Positions 44,558 through 54,630 of a stretch of DNA of 64,000 nucleotides are shown in pieces. The stretch comes from Planktothrix tepida PCC 9214 (GTDB lineage Bacteria > Cyanobacteriota > Cyanobacteriia > Cyanobacteriales > Microcoleaceae). The translations under genes and the position numbers were made by a program. Position 1 is the first letter of the stretch. Each line of letters starts with the position of its first letter. Under the pieces are notes generated by a model. The model saw only the letters and a program-made list of their open reading frames with translations, ran no database searches and was not told where the DNA came from. The stretch spans positions 374,158 to 438,157 of the forward strand of contig NZ_LN889812.1 of NCBI RefSeq assembly GCF_900009145.1, written 5' to 3'.

Positions 44558-45018
44558 TATTTCGCGGATTGAAAGTTGAAGCGAACTCCCTCTGGGAGTA
44601 TAAAAAATCAGGGTGTTTTGAATAGGGACAACAAAGCAACTTTTGTAGAGCTTGAAGCCACCCTATAAAAGTTGCACAATACCATTATTTTGTCAATGTG
44701 TAAGTCCTAGAATTCTAAAATTAAGAGAGCTTGTTATAAATCTTAAATTTAATTAATTATTCTTTTTTATTCTCCGTAGGGTATAAATTTGTTCCTGTCC
44801 TCAAATCACGCTAGAATAGAACTACTCCGCTATAATTCTACTTCTCCCGAAGATCACCCGTGAAACTATCAGGTCGATATAAGTTCTGTCCCTCAAATAA
44901 CTCACAGAACGTAGTCCTTTAAGGTGTAGCAACTCTCATCTCTAGGTTATATTGATCTTTTTATGAATTACTAAAGCTTAACGGACTCATCCTAAAATCA
45001 GTGCATAAGGAAACTAAT
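44558..45018. other. Intergenic region with two hairpins
   Basis: 460 bp. ACTCCC-TCT-GGGAGT (44585-44599) followed by ATAAAAAAT may end the COG4705 transcript. GCAACTTTT (44636-44644) is inverted at 44667-44675. The rest, AT-rich, should hold the promoter of the long kinase gene. No frame or RNA gene was recognised. Confidence 0.5.
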
Positions 45019-48000
45019 ATGATTGCCTTGCCCGGATATCAAATTTTAGCACAAATTTATGAAAGTATTAACTCCATTGTTTATCGAGCCATTCGAGAAA
45101 AAGATAATTTACCTGTTATTTTGAAAGTGCTTCAAGGAGAATTTCCTTCACAGTCCGATCTGCAAAAATATGAGCGAGAATATAAAATCCTGCACTGCTT
45201 CAATTTAGAAAGCGTTATTAAAGTTTATGAACTTCAAACCTATCAAAATACTTTAGTTATGGCTTTAGAAGATTTTGGCGGAGAATCGTTAAAAATCTTA
45301 TTAGCAACCCAAAAATTTACCTTATTAGGGTTTCTAAATATTGCAATAAAAATTGCCCAAGGATTGCGAGAAATTCATGCAGCCAACTTAATTCATAAAG
45401 ATATTAATCCCTCTAATATTGTTTTTAATCCGGCTACAGGACAAGTTAAATTAATTGATTTTAGTATCTCTAGCGGATTAACTCAGGACTCTTTACGTTT
45501 ACATCCCCCCCAAAATTTGGAAGGAACCCTCGCCTATATTTCACCCGAACAAACCGGGCGGATGAATCGCTCTGTTGATTATCGCACGGATTTTTATTCG
45601 CTGGGAGCAACCTTCTATGAACTATTAACTCAACAGGTTCCCTTTCCTACGGGTGATGCGATGGAAGTCGTTCATTCTCACCTGGCTAAACAACCGATTC
45701 CACCTCATGAAATTAACCCCGAAATTCCCCCGATTATTTCTGAAATTGTCTTAAAATTATTATCCAAAACTGCCGAAGAACGTTATCAAAGTGCCTGGGG
45801 ATTAATTGCTGATTTAGAAAAGAGTTTAAAACAAGTTCAAGCGACAGGAACTGTCAGTCAATTTCCATTAGGAATGCAAGATATTTCCGATCAATTTAAA
45901 ATTCCTAAAAAACTCTATGGCAGAGAAACCGAGATTGACACTTTAATGCAAGCCTTCGATCGGGTGAGTCAAGGAAAAACTGAAATGATGTTAATTGCCG
46001 GATATTCCGGTATTGGAAAATCGGTTTTAGTTCAAGAAATTTCTAAATCAATTATTGATCAACACGGCTATTTTATTAGTGGTAAATTTGACCAATTTCA
46101 ACGCAGTATTCCCTATTCTGCTTTGGTCAGTGCCTTTTCAGAATTAGCAAGATTGCTCTTAAGTGAAACTCAACAGCATTTAGATCAATGGCGGGAAAAA
46201 CTGTTAGAAATTTTAGGGCCAAATGGACAAATTATTATTGATGTGATTCCCGAAATTGAACTGATTATCGGAACCCAACCCCCAGTCTTAGAATTAGGCC
46301 CTGCGGAATCTCAAAATCGGTTTAATTTAGTCTTTCAAAACTTTATTCGTCTGTTTTGCCAACCCGAACATCCGTTAGTCATTTTTCTCGATGATTTACA
46401 GTGGGCTGACTCCGCCACCCTAAAATTAATTAAATTAATGTTAACGGATGATTCAACTCCGTATTTATTTTTAATTGGCGCTTATCGAGATAATGAGGTC
46501 AGTCCAACCCATCCGTTAATGATGATGTTAGAAGTGTTAAAATCTGAGTCTTTCACCTTAGAAAATCAACAGCATTCTCATCACTTAGTTCATGAAATTC
46601 ATTTAACCGCTTTAAATTTAGAACAAGTCACTGAACTCCTAGCCGATACCTTACATAGTGATCGTACCACTGTTCAACTCTTGGCAGAATTAGTGTTAGG
46701 AAAGACCGCCGGAAATCCATTTTTTGTTAATGAATTTTTCAAAACCCTCTATCAAGAGAAACTCCTCACATTCAACTCAGAACGAATTGCTTGGCAGTGG
46801 GATTTAGACGAAATAAAAGCTCTCGATATTACCGATAATGTCGTTGAATTAATGATTGGAAAATTGCAAAAACTTCCCCTAGAAAGTCAACAAGTTCTGC
46901 AATTAGTCGCCTGTGTCGGGAATCAATTTGATTTGAATACCCTATCGTTAATTTATGGCAAAGAATCCTTGGGAACCTTTCAAGATTTATTACCGGCTTT
47001 AAAAGAAGGATTAATTAAACCCTTATCCGATGCTGATAATTTAAAACCCGAACAAATTAATCCTTATTTAGTCTTAAATTATAAATTTCTCCATGACCGA
47101 GTACAACAAGCTGCTTATTCCTTAATTGCCAACTCTCAAAAACAATCCGTTCATCTCACTATTGGTCGGTTACTACTGGCAAATACTCCCCCTCAATATT
47201 GGTTAGAACGGGTTTTTGATTTAGTCGATCATCTCAATGTCGGTCGATCTTTAATTACCGATGAACAAGAAAAATTACAACTGGCAAGTTTAAATTTAGA
47301 AGCGGGAAAAAAAGCCAAGGATGCCACGGCTTATAGCGCCGCACGGGAATATTTAAGAGCAGGAATTGAAACTTTGCCCGGTGATATTTGGGTAGAACAT
47401 TATCCTTTAGCCTTTATCCTTTATCGAGAACAGGCAGAAGTTGAATACTTAAATGGAAATTTTGCAGACAGTGAAACGTTGATTCAATTAATTTTAGAAA
47501 AATCCCAATCTGTTTTAGAAAAAGCCGAAGTTTATAATCTTCTTTTAATTCAATATACCTTACAATTAAAATATGAATCCGCCCTCAATGCCGGGATTAA
47601 AGCCTTAGCTTTATTGGGGTTAGATATTCCCACAGAAAACCTACAAACAGTCATTTCCCAGGAATTAGAGTATCTCCAAAATCAACTTAATCTTAATAGC
47701 TTATCAAATTTAGTTCATCAAAGCCCCATTGTTGAACCAGAGCCCAAAATTATTTTAAAATTACTCAATAATTTAGCACCATCCGCCTATGTCAGTAATC
47801 CCAGTTTATGGACAGTTATCATTCTCAACGGTGTAAAAGTGGCTTTGGAATTTGGTTATAGTCCAGAAGCCGGATTTTTCTATGCGACCTATGGAATTTT
47901 ACTCGCGACGCTGTTTAATCAATATCAAACTTCCTATGAGTTAGGTCAACTGGGATTAAAGTTAAATAAAAAGTGGAATTATCCTATCTATAAGGTGGCT

Positions 48001-50409
48001 GCGTCCTCAATTAGTTGCCTCAATTATTGGTTAGAACCCCTTAAAAATTCTAATGCCTTGGGCCATGACGGTTATCAATCGGCTTTAGAATCAGGAGATT
48101 TACAATATGCAAGTTATATATTAAATAATCAATCTTTAAATTTAATGGTACAAGGAGTCAATCTGCCAAAATTTTTAGTTGAAGTTAAAAACTATTTAAA
48201 ATTTAGTAAAAAAGCAGAAAATCAGTTAGTGATTGATAGTTTAACGGGACTGCGAGGCATTCTCCTAAATTTAATTGGTGAAACCCCCAATTTATCATCC
48301 TTTGATAGTTTAGAAATGACCGAAGTTTATTATTTGAAGAGTAGCCAAGATCATCAAAAATTTTACTCTCTCGGTCTTTATCAAATTTTTAAAATACAAG
48401 TGTTATATTTATATGGCGAAGTAGAACAGGCTTTACAATTAGTCAAAGAGACTGAACCGTTACTGCAATTTATTGTTGGCTTAATTTCGGTGACAGAATA
48501 TTATTTTTATTCATCTTTAACCTTTATTGCCAATTTAGACCGGGTTTCAGCATCAGAACAGGAAGAATTGTTAGAGAAAATCAAGAGTAACCAAGAAAAA
48601 TTTAAACAATGGTCAGAAAATTGTCCTGCTAATTTCTGGGCTAAATATCTGTTAATAGAAGCAGAACTCGCTCGATTTTCGCAACGTTCTTTTGAAGCCA
48701 TTGATTTATATGAACAAGCCATTTCTACCGCCCAAGAAGCTGGATTAATTCAAAATGTAGCTTTAAGTCATGAACTCACAGCTAAATTTTGGATGACTCA
48801 CGCAAAAGTTAAATATGCCAATCTTCACCTACGAGAAGCGTATTATAGTTATCAACGTTGGGGTGCAATTCGGAAAGTAGAACAGTTAGAAACCCAATAT
48901 CCTCAACTCAAACAGTTAGGGTCGCTTAAAAGCTCTTTATTTGAAGCCCAATCTATTACCTTAAATACCTCTCACGGTAGCCGTTTAGCGTTGCTGGATT
49001 TAAGCACAGTGATTAAAGCATCCCAAGCGATCTCGCGTGAAATTGTTTTAGAACGATTGTTAGGAAATTTAATGAAGATTGTGATTGAAAATGCCGGAGC
49101 TCAAAAAGGCTTTTTAATCTTATATCAGGGGGAAAAATTAGTGATTGAAGCTGAAGCTTCAACGGATATCGAAGATGTGATTGTTCATCCTAAAACTCCT
49201 GTTGAAACCTGCAACTATTTACCCTTAACGGTGATTTATTATGTTGAACGCACGAGTCAAGATGTGGTGTTAATGAATGCCACTCTGGAAGGACAATTTA
49301 CCCATGATTCTTATATTAATTCCCATCACGTTAAATCAATTTTATGTACCCCGATTATTAGCCAGGGAAAACTTTTAGGAATTTTATATTTAGAAAATAA
49401 CTTAACGGCGGGGGCTTTTACCTCTGAACGAATTGAAGTTTTAAACTTACTGTCTTCTCAAGCAGCTGTTTCTTTAGAAAATGCTTTGTTATATGCCTCC
49501 GTTGAAAATAAAGTTCAAGAACGTACCCAAGAAATCAATGAGAAAAATTTACGTTTAGAACAAGCGTTAACTCAACTACAACGCACCCAAGCTCAACTGA
49601 TTCAAAGTGAAAAAATGTCTTCTTTAGGACAAATGGTGGCAGGGGTAGCCCATGAAATTAATAACCCGGTCAGCTTTATTTATGGGAATCTTACCCCCGC
49701 CAGTGAATATGTGAAAGATTTATTGCGATTAATTCAAGTTTATCAACAGGAATATCCTCAACCTCAACCTTTAGTCGAAGAAACGATTTTAGATATTGAT
49801 TTAGAGTTTCTCGTAGAAGATTTACAAAAACTTTTAGTATCCATGAAAGTGGGTGCTGAACGCATTCGTAATATTGTTTTAAGTCTGCGAAATTTTTCTC
49901 GTTTGGATGAAGCCGAGATGAAACCTGTGGATATTCATGAAGGTATTGATAGCACCTTAATGATTTTACAACCTCGACTGCGAGCTTCTACCCATAGCGG
50001 AGAAATTGAAATCATTAAACAGTATGGTCAACTTCCCAAAGTCAACTGTTATGTCTCCCAATTAAATCAAGTGTTTATGAATATTATTAGTAATAGCATT
50101 GATGCTTTAGAACATCGTCGCAGCTTGATGAATCCTGGGGATGCACGACCCACTATTATGATTTCTACCCGTTTAATTGATAATAATAAAGCCAAAATTT
50201 CTATTTTAGATAATGGTTCAGGGATGAGTCCAGATATTTTGCAACGAATCTTTGATCCCTTTTTTACCACAAAACCCGTCGGTAGTGGGACGGGCTTAGG
50301 ACTATCAATTAGTTACTCAATTATTGTTGATCGTCATCAAGGAGAAATGAGTTGTACTTCTACCCTTGGGGAAGGCGCAGAATTTACGATTTTAATTCCC
50401 ATCCATTGA
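45019..50409 (+). CDS. HstK-type Ser/Thr kinase, AAA-ATPase, GAF and histidine kinase in one chain
   Basis: About 1796 residues from ATG 45019, with AAGGA 7 nt upstream; a GTG six codons earlier is possible. Order: Ser/Thr kinase (1-270; catalytic loop LIHKDINPSNIVF near 122; KLIDFSISS in place of DFG; GTLAYISPEQTGRMNRSVDYRTDFYSLG), AAA/NTPase (about 295-620, Walker A AGYSGIGKSVLVQE near 328, LVIFLDDLQWAD), a long TPR-like helical region, GAF (about 1340-1490), coiled coil, HisKA (VAGVAHEINNPVSFIYGNL near 1543) and HATPase with DNGSGMSPDI and GTGLGLSIS. No receiver domain or cognate regulator is adjacent. The family occurs mainly in cyanobacteria. Confidence 0.92.
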   Translation: MIALPGYQILAQIYESINSIVYRAIREKDNLPVILKVLQGEFPSQSDLQKYEREYKILHCFNLESVIKVYELQTYQNTLVMALEDFGGESLKILLATQKFTLLGFLNIAIKIAQGLREIHAANLIHKDINPSNIVFNPATGQVKLIDFSISSGLTQDSLRLHPPQNLEGTLAYISPEQTGRMNRSVDYRTDFYSLGATFYELLTQQVPFPTGDAMEVVHSHLAKQPIPPHEINPEIPPIISEIVLKLLSKTAEERYQSAWGLIADLEKSLKQVQATGTVSQFPLGMQDISDQFKIPKKLYGRETEIDTLMQAFDRVSQGKTEMMLIAGYSGIGKSVLVQEISKSIIDQHGYFISGKFDQFQRSIPYSALVSAFSELARLLLSETQQHLDQWREKLLEILGPNGQIIIDVIPEIELIIGTQPPVLELGPAESQNRFNLVFQNFIRLFCQPEHPLVIFLDDLQWADSATLKLIKLMLTDDSTPYLFLIGAYRDNEVSPTHPLMMMLEVLKSESFTLENQQHSHHLVHEIHLTALNLEQVTELLADTLHSDRTTVQLLAELVLGKTAGNPFFVNEFFKTLYQEKLLTFNSERIAWQWDLDEIKALDITDNVVELMIGKLQKLPLESQQVLQLVACVGNQFDLNTLSLIYGKESLGTFQDLLPALKEGLIKPLSDADNLKPEQINPYLVLNYKFLHDRVQQAAYSLIANSQKQSVHLTIGRLLLANTPPQYWLERVFDLVDHLNVGRSLITDEQEKLQLASLNLEAGKKAKDATAYSAAREYLRAGIETLPGDIWVEHYPLAFILYREQAEVEYLNGNFADSETLIQLILEKSQSVLEKAEVYNLLLIQYTLQLKYESALNAGIKALALLGLDIPTENLQTVISQELEYLQNQLNLNSLSNLVHQSPIVEPEPKIILKLLNNLAPSAYVSNPSLWTVIILNGVKVALEFGYSPEAGFFYATYGILLATLFNQYQTSYELGQLGLKLNKKWNYPIYKVAASSISCLNYWLEPLKNSNALGHDGYQSALESGDLQYASYILNNQSLNLMVQGVNLPKFLVEVKNYLKFSKKAENQLVIDSLTGLRGILLNLIGETPNLSSFDSLEMTEVYYLKSSQDHQKFYSLGLYQIFKIQVLYLYGEVEQALQLVKETEPLLQFIVGLISVTEYYFYSSLTFIANLDRVSASEQEELLEKIKSNQEKFKQWSENCPANFWAKYLLIEAELARFSQRSFEAIDLYEQAISTAQEAGLIQNVALSHELTAKFWMTHAKVKYANLHLREAYYSYQRWGAIRKVEQLETQYPQLKQLGSLKSSLFEAQSITLNTSHGSRLALLDLSTVIKASQAISREIVLERLLGNLMKIVIENAGAQKGFLILYQGEKLVIEAEASTDIEDVIVHPKTPVETCNYLPLTVIYYVERTSQDVVLMNATLEGQFTHDSYINSHHVKSILCTPIISQGKLLGILYLENNLTAGAFTSERIEVLNLLSSQAAVSLENALLYASVENKVQERTQEINEKNLRLEQALTQLQRTQAQLIQSEKMSSLGQMVAGVAHEINNPVSFIYGNLTPASEYVKDLLRLIQVYQQEYPQPQPLVEETILDIDLEFLVEDLQKLLVSMKVGAERIRNIVLSLRNFSRLDEAEMKPVDIHEGIDSTLMILQPRLRASTHSGEIEIIKQYGQLPKVNCYVSQLNQVFMNIISNSIDALEHRRSLMNPGDARPTIMISTRLIDNNKAKISILDNGSGMSPDILQRIFDPFFTTKPVGSGTGLGLSISYSIIVDRHQGEMSCTSTLGEGAEFTILIPIH

Positions 50410-50542
50410 AAGTTTTGGGGACTGAACGCTCTTGATCGATGACGGGGTGGTCATCAGTTAATAACAAAAGGGATGGGAAAAAAGTTATGAAATTCATTAA
50501 CCGGATCAAGCTGAAAAAAGAGACGTGATTGTTTATGAAAAA

Positions 50543-50567
50543 TCCCCAGCTTTTGGTTGACTGGGGA
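50543..50567 (-). terminator. Terminator of the lipoprotein gene
   Basis: On the minus strand TCCCCAG, an 11-nt loop and CTGGGGA form the stem, followed by TTTTTC. It lies 110 bp after the stop of the minus-strand lipoprotein gene. The remaining 50410-50675 shows nothing else. Confidence 0.65.
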
Positions 50568-50675
50568 AAGCGCGAATTGAGAACGTGCGATAGTGTTTTT
50601 AATATAAGCGGACAAGATTGGCTGACACATCTACCTTTAGATAGATATGCCAACTGAATTAATTTTCCAGTCCAT

Positions 50676-51203
50676 TTATAGGGAACGTTCAATAGCCCGT
50701 CCAGCATCTTCTGCGGTGTCCTGAGCTTTATCTACACCTTGTTTGGCGTTATTTTTGAGGTTCCGAAGTCCCCGTTGGGTTCCCCCTCTCCAATCGTCCG
50801 CTACTTCACTAACAGAGTCACCAATACTTTCAGATAAATCTTTCACCCGTTCAGGAAAAGGCTTGCCATTTTTGTAATTTTCAACGAATTCTTTAGGGTT
50901 GTTGACTTTACTAATATTGGATTTAGCATTATCAACTAACGCTTTTCCTTTTGCTTCAGCTTTGCGGTTAGGGGTGTCCGTGTCGCTATAAGGGTACATT
51001 CCCCCTTTCTGTTCCGGTTGAACCGGGTTATAAAGTTCAGTTTTATATCCTTTTGTTTCATTAATACTACCTTCTCCTGATAACCGAGCCGTTGGAGGAT
51101 TACTACTACAAGCGGTACTGATAAACAGTAATGATCCTGCTAAAAAAACACCGACAATACTTTTTAAGGAAATAGAGCGCAAAGCTTGAATTAATTTTTT
51201 CAT
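50676..51203 (-). CDS. Lipoprotein of unknown function
   Basis: 175 residues from ATG 51203, chosen for the AGGAG ribosome site 8 nt upstream. The N-terminal signal ends in a lipobox (LLFISTAC-SSNPP, Cys near 32), so it should be a membrane-anchored lipoprotein. The mature part is hydrophilic and charged, with GMYPYSDTDTPNRKAEAKGKALVDNAKSN and helical repeats near the end (GLRNLKNNAKQGVDKAQDTAEDAGRAIERSL) that look like a small amphipathic stress-protein-like segment. No family is assigned. Confidence 0.7.
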   Translation of the reverse strand: MKKLIQALRSISLKSIVGVFLAGSLLFISTACSSNPPTARLSGEGSINETKGYKTELYNPVQPEQKGGMYPYSDTDTPNRKAEAKGKALVDNAKSNISKVNNPKEFVENYKNGKPFPERVKDLSESIGDSVSEVADDWRGGTQRGLRNLKNNAKQGVDKAQDTAEDAGRAIERSL

Positions 51204-51919
51204 GTTGATAACTCCTAAAGTAGCATTCAAATCATTGAATTTGCTTTTATTACTCTCTTAGCTTAAGAATATTTAATGTTTTGAACCTCTAACTCAGGGA
51301 TGAAATTTGATGAGTTCCTAAAAGTTGATTCTACTCATTTCGGTAAAAAGCAGGTTAAAACTTTAGGAAATCGATTGTATTCTTAAACCCTCATTGAATT
51401 TATCAGAAGATGTAGAGTGTCCTGTCTTTAATTTTTCCAAAAAACATCTATCTTCAGCAAGAAACAGTGTTCCTTTGAAACTATCTTTTAATATCGGGTC
51501 TGGGGTGTGAGATGGTCAGAGAAAATTTTACCCGCGTTTCTATCTATTCCTTTATCCTCTCCATTCAACTCCCCTGGGAGAAAATGCAGATGGGCCTAGT
51601 ATTCATGACAACCTTGGCAACTCTACGCTGAACCGATATCCTGATTCAGCAGACCCGGAAACAGTTTTTCGGCAACCGAGCAACCATTTTTGTCTCCCTA
51701 CGCTAATTTATAATTGAGGGAGCAGATTAACGATGCTCTACCCCCTGATAGGAACCAAAAACAAAATATTCTGATAGCATCAGAACTAATGGATTATCGG
51801 TGGACTATCCACCTTGTAGAGAAAACCCGAAAAACTAATGGCATGGATACGCATCTACGCCATTAGAATTTGTAGAGTAATCTGTATCTTTAACAGTTAA
51901 AACTGAAATTCTGCCTAGC
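51204..51919. other. Long intergenic region before the PRC-barrel gene
   Basis: 715 bp without a recognisable gene. It has several short dyads: TTCTGAT-AGC-ATCAGAA (about 51770-51786), CTCCCT...AGGGAG (about 51693-51721) and CTAATGGC (51835-51842) inverted at 51859-51866. These could fold in a long leader of the PRC-barrel gene. No riboswitch class was recognised. Confidence 0.45.
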
Positions 51920-52918
51920 ATGACATCTGAACATATCCGCCAACGCTCCGAAATTCTCGGCACTCAAGTTATCACCCGTGACAGAGGTAAACGACTTGGG
52001 ATCGTGAGCCAATTATGGGTAGACGTAGATCAGCGTGAAATTGTAGCGATCGGAATCCGCGATAATATTCTGGCGATCGCTGGAATGCCAAAATTTATGT
52101 ACCTGAGTAGTGTCCGCGAAATCGGTGACGTAATTTTGGTGGATGATGATACCGTCCTCGAAGAAGACGTGGATGTAGAAGGCTACAGTACCCTGATCAA
52201 TAGTGAAGTGATCACCGAAACGGGAGAACCGTTAGGACGAGTCCGAGGATTCAGATTCGATACCCGGGATGGCAAATTAGAATCCTTAATTATCGCCTCC
52301 ATTGGTCTACCTCAAATTCCCGACCAAGTGATCAGCACCTACGAATTGTCCATTGAGGAAATTGTCAGTAGTGGCCCCAATCGATTAATTGTGTTTGAAG
52401 GATCAGAAGATCGCTTACAACAGTTGTCTGTGGGTTTGTTAGAACGCTTAGGCTTGGGAGAAGCCCCTTGGGAAAAAGAAGAAGAGGGAATGTATTATCC
52501 CCCAACGGTTAAACCCGCCAACCAGTTAGGAACCGGACTTCCCCAAACGCCCCCCCAACGAGCCAGTCGCGCCCCTGCTGTGGCTCAGGAAGAAACTTGG
52601 GACGAAAATGATGCTTGGGAAGAACATCCCGCCCCCGTTCAACCCTTGCGTCAGCCCCAACCGATTTATGATGAGTATGAAGAAGAAGATAATTGGGGCG
52701 ATGTGGAACGGGATGAAGATGATCGCTACCGAGAACGGGAATTAGTTCCCATTGAACCTCCCCGTCAGGAACAAAAACTCTACGCCAGAGAATTAAATTA
52801 CGAATACGAAAATGACGTAGATTCTGATGCTTGGAATGATGATGAAACGCCTAAACCCTATCAGCCACCCCGAATTAATATTCCAGAGAAGAAGAAAATG
52901 CCGGAATATGAGGAGTAG
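51920..52918 (+). CDS. PRC-barrel domain protein
   Basis: 332 residues. Two PRC-barrel-like units are visible: residues 5-75 (RSEILGTQVITRDRGKRLGIVSQLWVDVDQREIVAIGI) and 85-165 (YSTLINSEVITETGEPLGRVRGFRFDTRDGKLESLIIASIG). The C-terminal half is acidic and low-complexity (Asp/Glu/Pro/Trp-rich, EEDNWGDVERDEDDRYRE) and ends in a basic NIPEKKKMPEYEE. It is cytoplasmic and common in cyanobacteria; PRC-barrels bind other proteins or RNA-processing partners. A GGAGCCA/TGGCTCC dyad (52925-52967) after the stop may end transcription. Confidence 0.85.
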   Translation: MTSEHIRQRSEILGTQVITRDRGKRLGIVSQLWVDVDQREIVAIGIRDNILAIAGMPKFMYLSSVREIGDVILVDDDTVLEEDVDVEGYSTLINSEVITETGEPLGRVRGFRFDTRDGKLESLIIASIGLPQIPDQVISTYELSIEEIVSSGPNRLIVFEGSEDRLQQLSVGLLERLGLGEAPWEKEEEGMYYPPTVKPANQLGTGLPQTPPQRASRAPAVAQEETWDENDAWEEHPAPVQPLRQPQPIYDEYEEEDNWGDVERDEDDRYRERELVPIEPPRQEQKLYARELNYEYENDVDSDAWNDDETPKPYQPPRINIPEKKKMPEYEE

Positions 52919-53015
52919 TTAGGGGGAGCCACGGGAGCCGAGGAAGAATTGATGAATTCCTGGCTCCTAACTGCTTCTATGCCAAATGTTAACCGAGCGT
53001 GATTCCTGGTATTTT

Positions 53016-53029
53016 GTATTTTAGGATAC
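53016..53029 (+). promoter_or_regulatory. NtcA-type box upstream of the ammonium transporter gene
   Basis: GTATTTTAGGATAC fits the NtcA consensus GTA-N8-TAC exactly. A possible -10 (CAAAAT, 53054-53059) follows 24 bp later, the spacing expected of NtcA-activated promoters. It lies 80 bp before the GTG of amt, which would place the gene under nitrogen-starvation control. Confidence 0.75.
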
Positions 53030-53108
53030 AGAATGATTGCTGGAACCAATGGGCAAAATACAGATTCACTGTCTGGATAATTTTTGGTTATAGGGAAAGA
53101 ATAGTAAC

Positions 53109-54515
53109 GTGCTCAAAAAATTAGGAATTATTGGATTAGTTGCATTCGCTCTGCTGGTCGGCCCTCTGACGGGAACCGCTTGGGCGCAAGAAGCCGCAGA
53201 AAACCCGATTAATTCTGGGGATACAGCCTTTATGTTGGTTTCTGCCGCCTTAGTGCTATTTATGACACCGGGGTTAGCGTTCTTTTATGGTGGATTAGTC
53301 CGCTCTCGTAACGTTCTCAACACGATGATGATGAGCTTCATCTTGATGGGAATCGTTGGTGTAACCTGGGTATTCTGGGGATATAGCCTTGCCTTTGATG
53401 TCTCGACTCCCGTTTCTGAAGGCTTTGGTCAAGGCATTGAACGGTTTATTGGTGGATTAGATTGGGCTTTTTTACATAACGTCGCAGCCGATGCTCCTGA
53501 CCCCATTGGCTATGCAGGAACCATCCCTCACCAGTTGTTTATGGTGTATCAGATGATGTTCGCCATCATCACCCCCGCGTTAATTTGTGGGGCGATTGTT
53601 GAACGGATGACCTTTAAAGCTTATTTTTGGTTTGTCTTGCTGTGGTCTACGTTTGTTTATTCTCCCTTAGCCCATTGGGTTTGGGGTCGGGGTTGGTTAC
53701 AAGCCATTGGTGCATTAGATTTTGCAGGCGGAACTGTTGTTCATATCAGTTCCGGGGTCTCGGCGGTGATTCTCGCTTGGATGATTGGCTCTCGGAAGCA
53801 TTTTATGGTAATTCCCCATGTCCCCCATAATGTTCCTTTTGTCCTGTTAGGGATTGGGATGTTGTGGTTTGGCTGGTTTGGCTTTAATGCTGGCAGTGCT
53901 TTAAGTTCAGGTTCTTTAGCGACTGTTGCTTTTGTCGCCACCATGGTCTCAACATCAGCCGGAGGGTTAACTTGGGCTCTGGTGGAATGGTATTTACGCG
54001 GTAAACCCACAGCCGTTGGGATTGCCAGTGGTTTCTTAGCAGGATTAGTGGGTATTACTCCCGCCGCCGGATTTGTTACCCCCGTTGGTGCAATTTTAAT
54101 TGGTTCAATCACAGCCGTTTGCTGTTTCTATGCCGTGAGTTGGCGGGTGAAATTGCAATTTGATGATTCCTTAGATACCTATTCGGTTCATGGCGTCGGT
54201 GGAACCATTGGAGCTATTTTAACCGGAGTTTTTGCAACAAAAAGCGTGAATCCTGCCGGGTTTGATGGAGTTGTGTATGGAAATCCAGGGCAATTAATTC
54301 CTCAAATTGTTGGGGTACTGGCGACTTACATTTTTGCTGCTGTTGGAACGTTTGTAATTGTCAAGATTCTCGCTTCTCTGATGGAACTGCGAGTTAAATC
54401 GATGGTTGAAGAACAAGGTTTGGATGTTGATCAACACGGTGAAGAAGCTTATGGTGAAGACTTTGCTTCTGGTTTGAGTTTTGCCACCGAAACCTTTTCG
54501 CGAAAAGAAGGTTAG
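53109..54515 (+). CDS. amt1: Ammonium transporter, Amt family
   Basis: 468 residues. A signal-like start (MLKKLGIIGLVAFALLVGPLTGTAWAQ) is followed by eleven membrane helices. Family motifs: DTAFMLVSAALVLFMTPGLAFFYGGLVRSRN, GGLDWAFLHNV, FAIITPALICGAIVERMTFKAYFWF, the conduction His in DSLDTYSVHGVGGTIGAILTGVF and its twin-His counterpart in the AHWVWG region. It takes up ammonium at the cytoplasmic membrane. GTG start at 53109. The NtcA-type box upstream predicts induction under nitrogen limitation. No glnK gene is adjacent, although Amt proteins are usually regulated by PII. Confidence 0.95.
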   Translation: MLKKLGIIGLVAFALLVGPLTGTAWAQEAAENPINSGDTAFMLVSAALVLFMTPGLAFFYGGLVRSRNVLNTMMMSFILMGIVGVTWVFWGYSLAFDVSTPVSEGFGQGIERFIGGLDWAFLHNVAADAPDPIGYAGTIPHQLFMVYQMMFAIITPALICGAIVERMTFKAYFWFVLLWSTFVYSPLAHWVWGRGWLQAIGALDFAGGTVVHISSGVSAVILAWMIGSRKHFMVIPHVPHNVPFVLLGIGMLWFGWFGFNAGSALSSGSLATVAFVATMVSTSAGGLTWALVEWYLRGKPTAVGIASGFLAGLVGITPAAGFVTPVGAILIGSITAVCCFYAVSWRVKLQFDDSLDTYSVHGVGGTIGAILTGVFATKSVNPAGFDGVVYGNPGQLIPQIVGVLATYIFAAVGTFVIVKILASLMELRVKSMVEEQGLDVDQHGEEAYGEDFASGLSFATETFSRKEG

Positions 54516-54550
54516 AGAAATTTAAAATTCAAAATAATTAATTGATCAAT

Positions 54551-54593
54551 CAGGTTTTTGCCCCATCAGAAGGGAGTAAAAACCTGTTTTTTT
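54551..54593 (+). terminator. Rho-independent terminator after amt1
   Basis: CAGGTTTTT (54551-54559) pairs with AAAAACCTG (54578-54586) and is followed by seven T. It lies 36 bp after the amt1 stop. Confidence 0.85.
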
Positions 54594-54630
54594 GTATTAT
54601 AATAGGGAGCTAAGAGGAAAAGATTTCATG

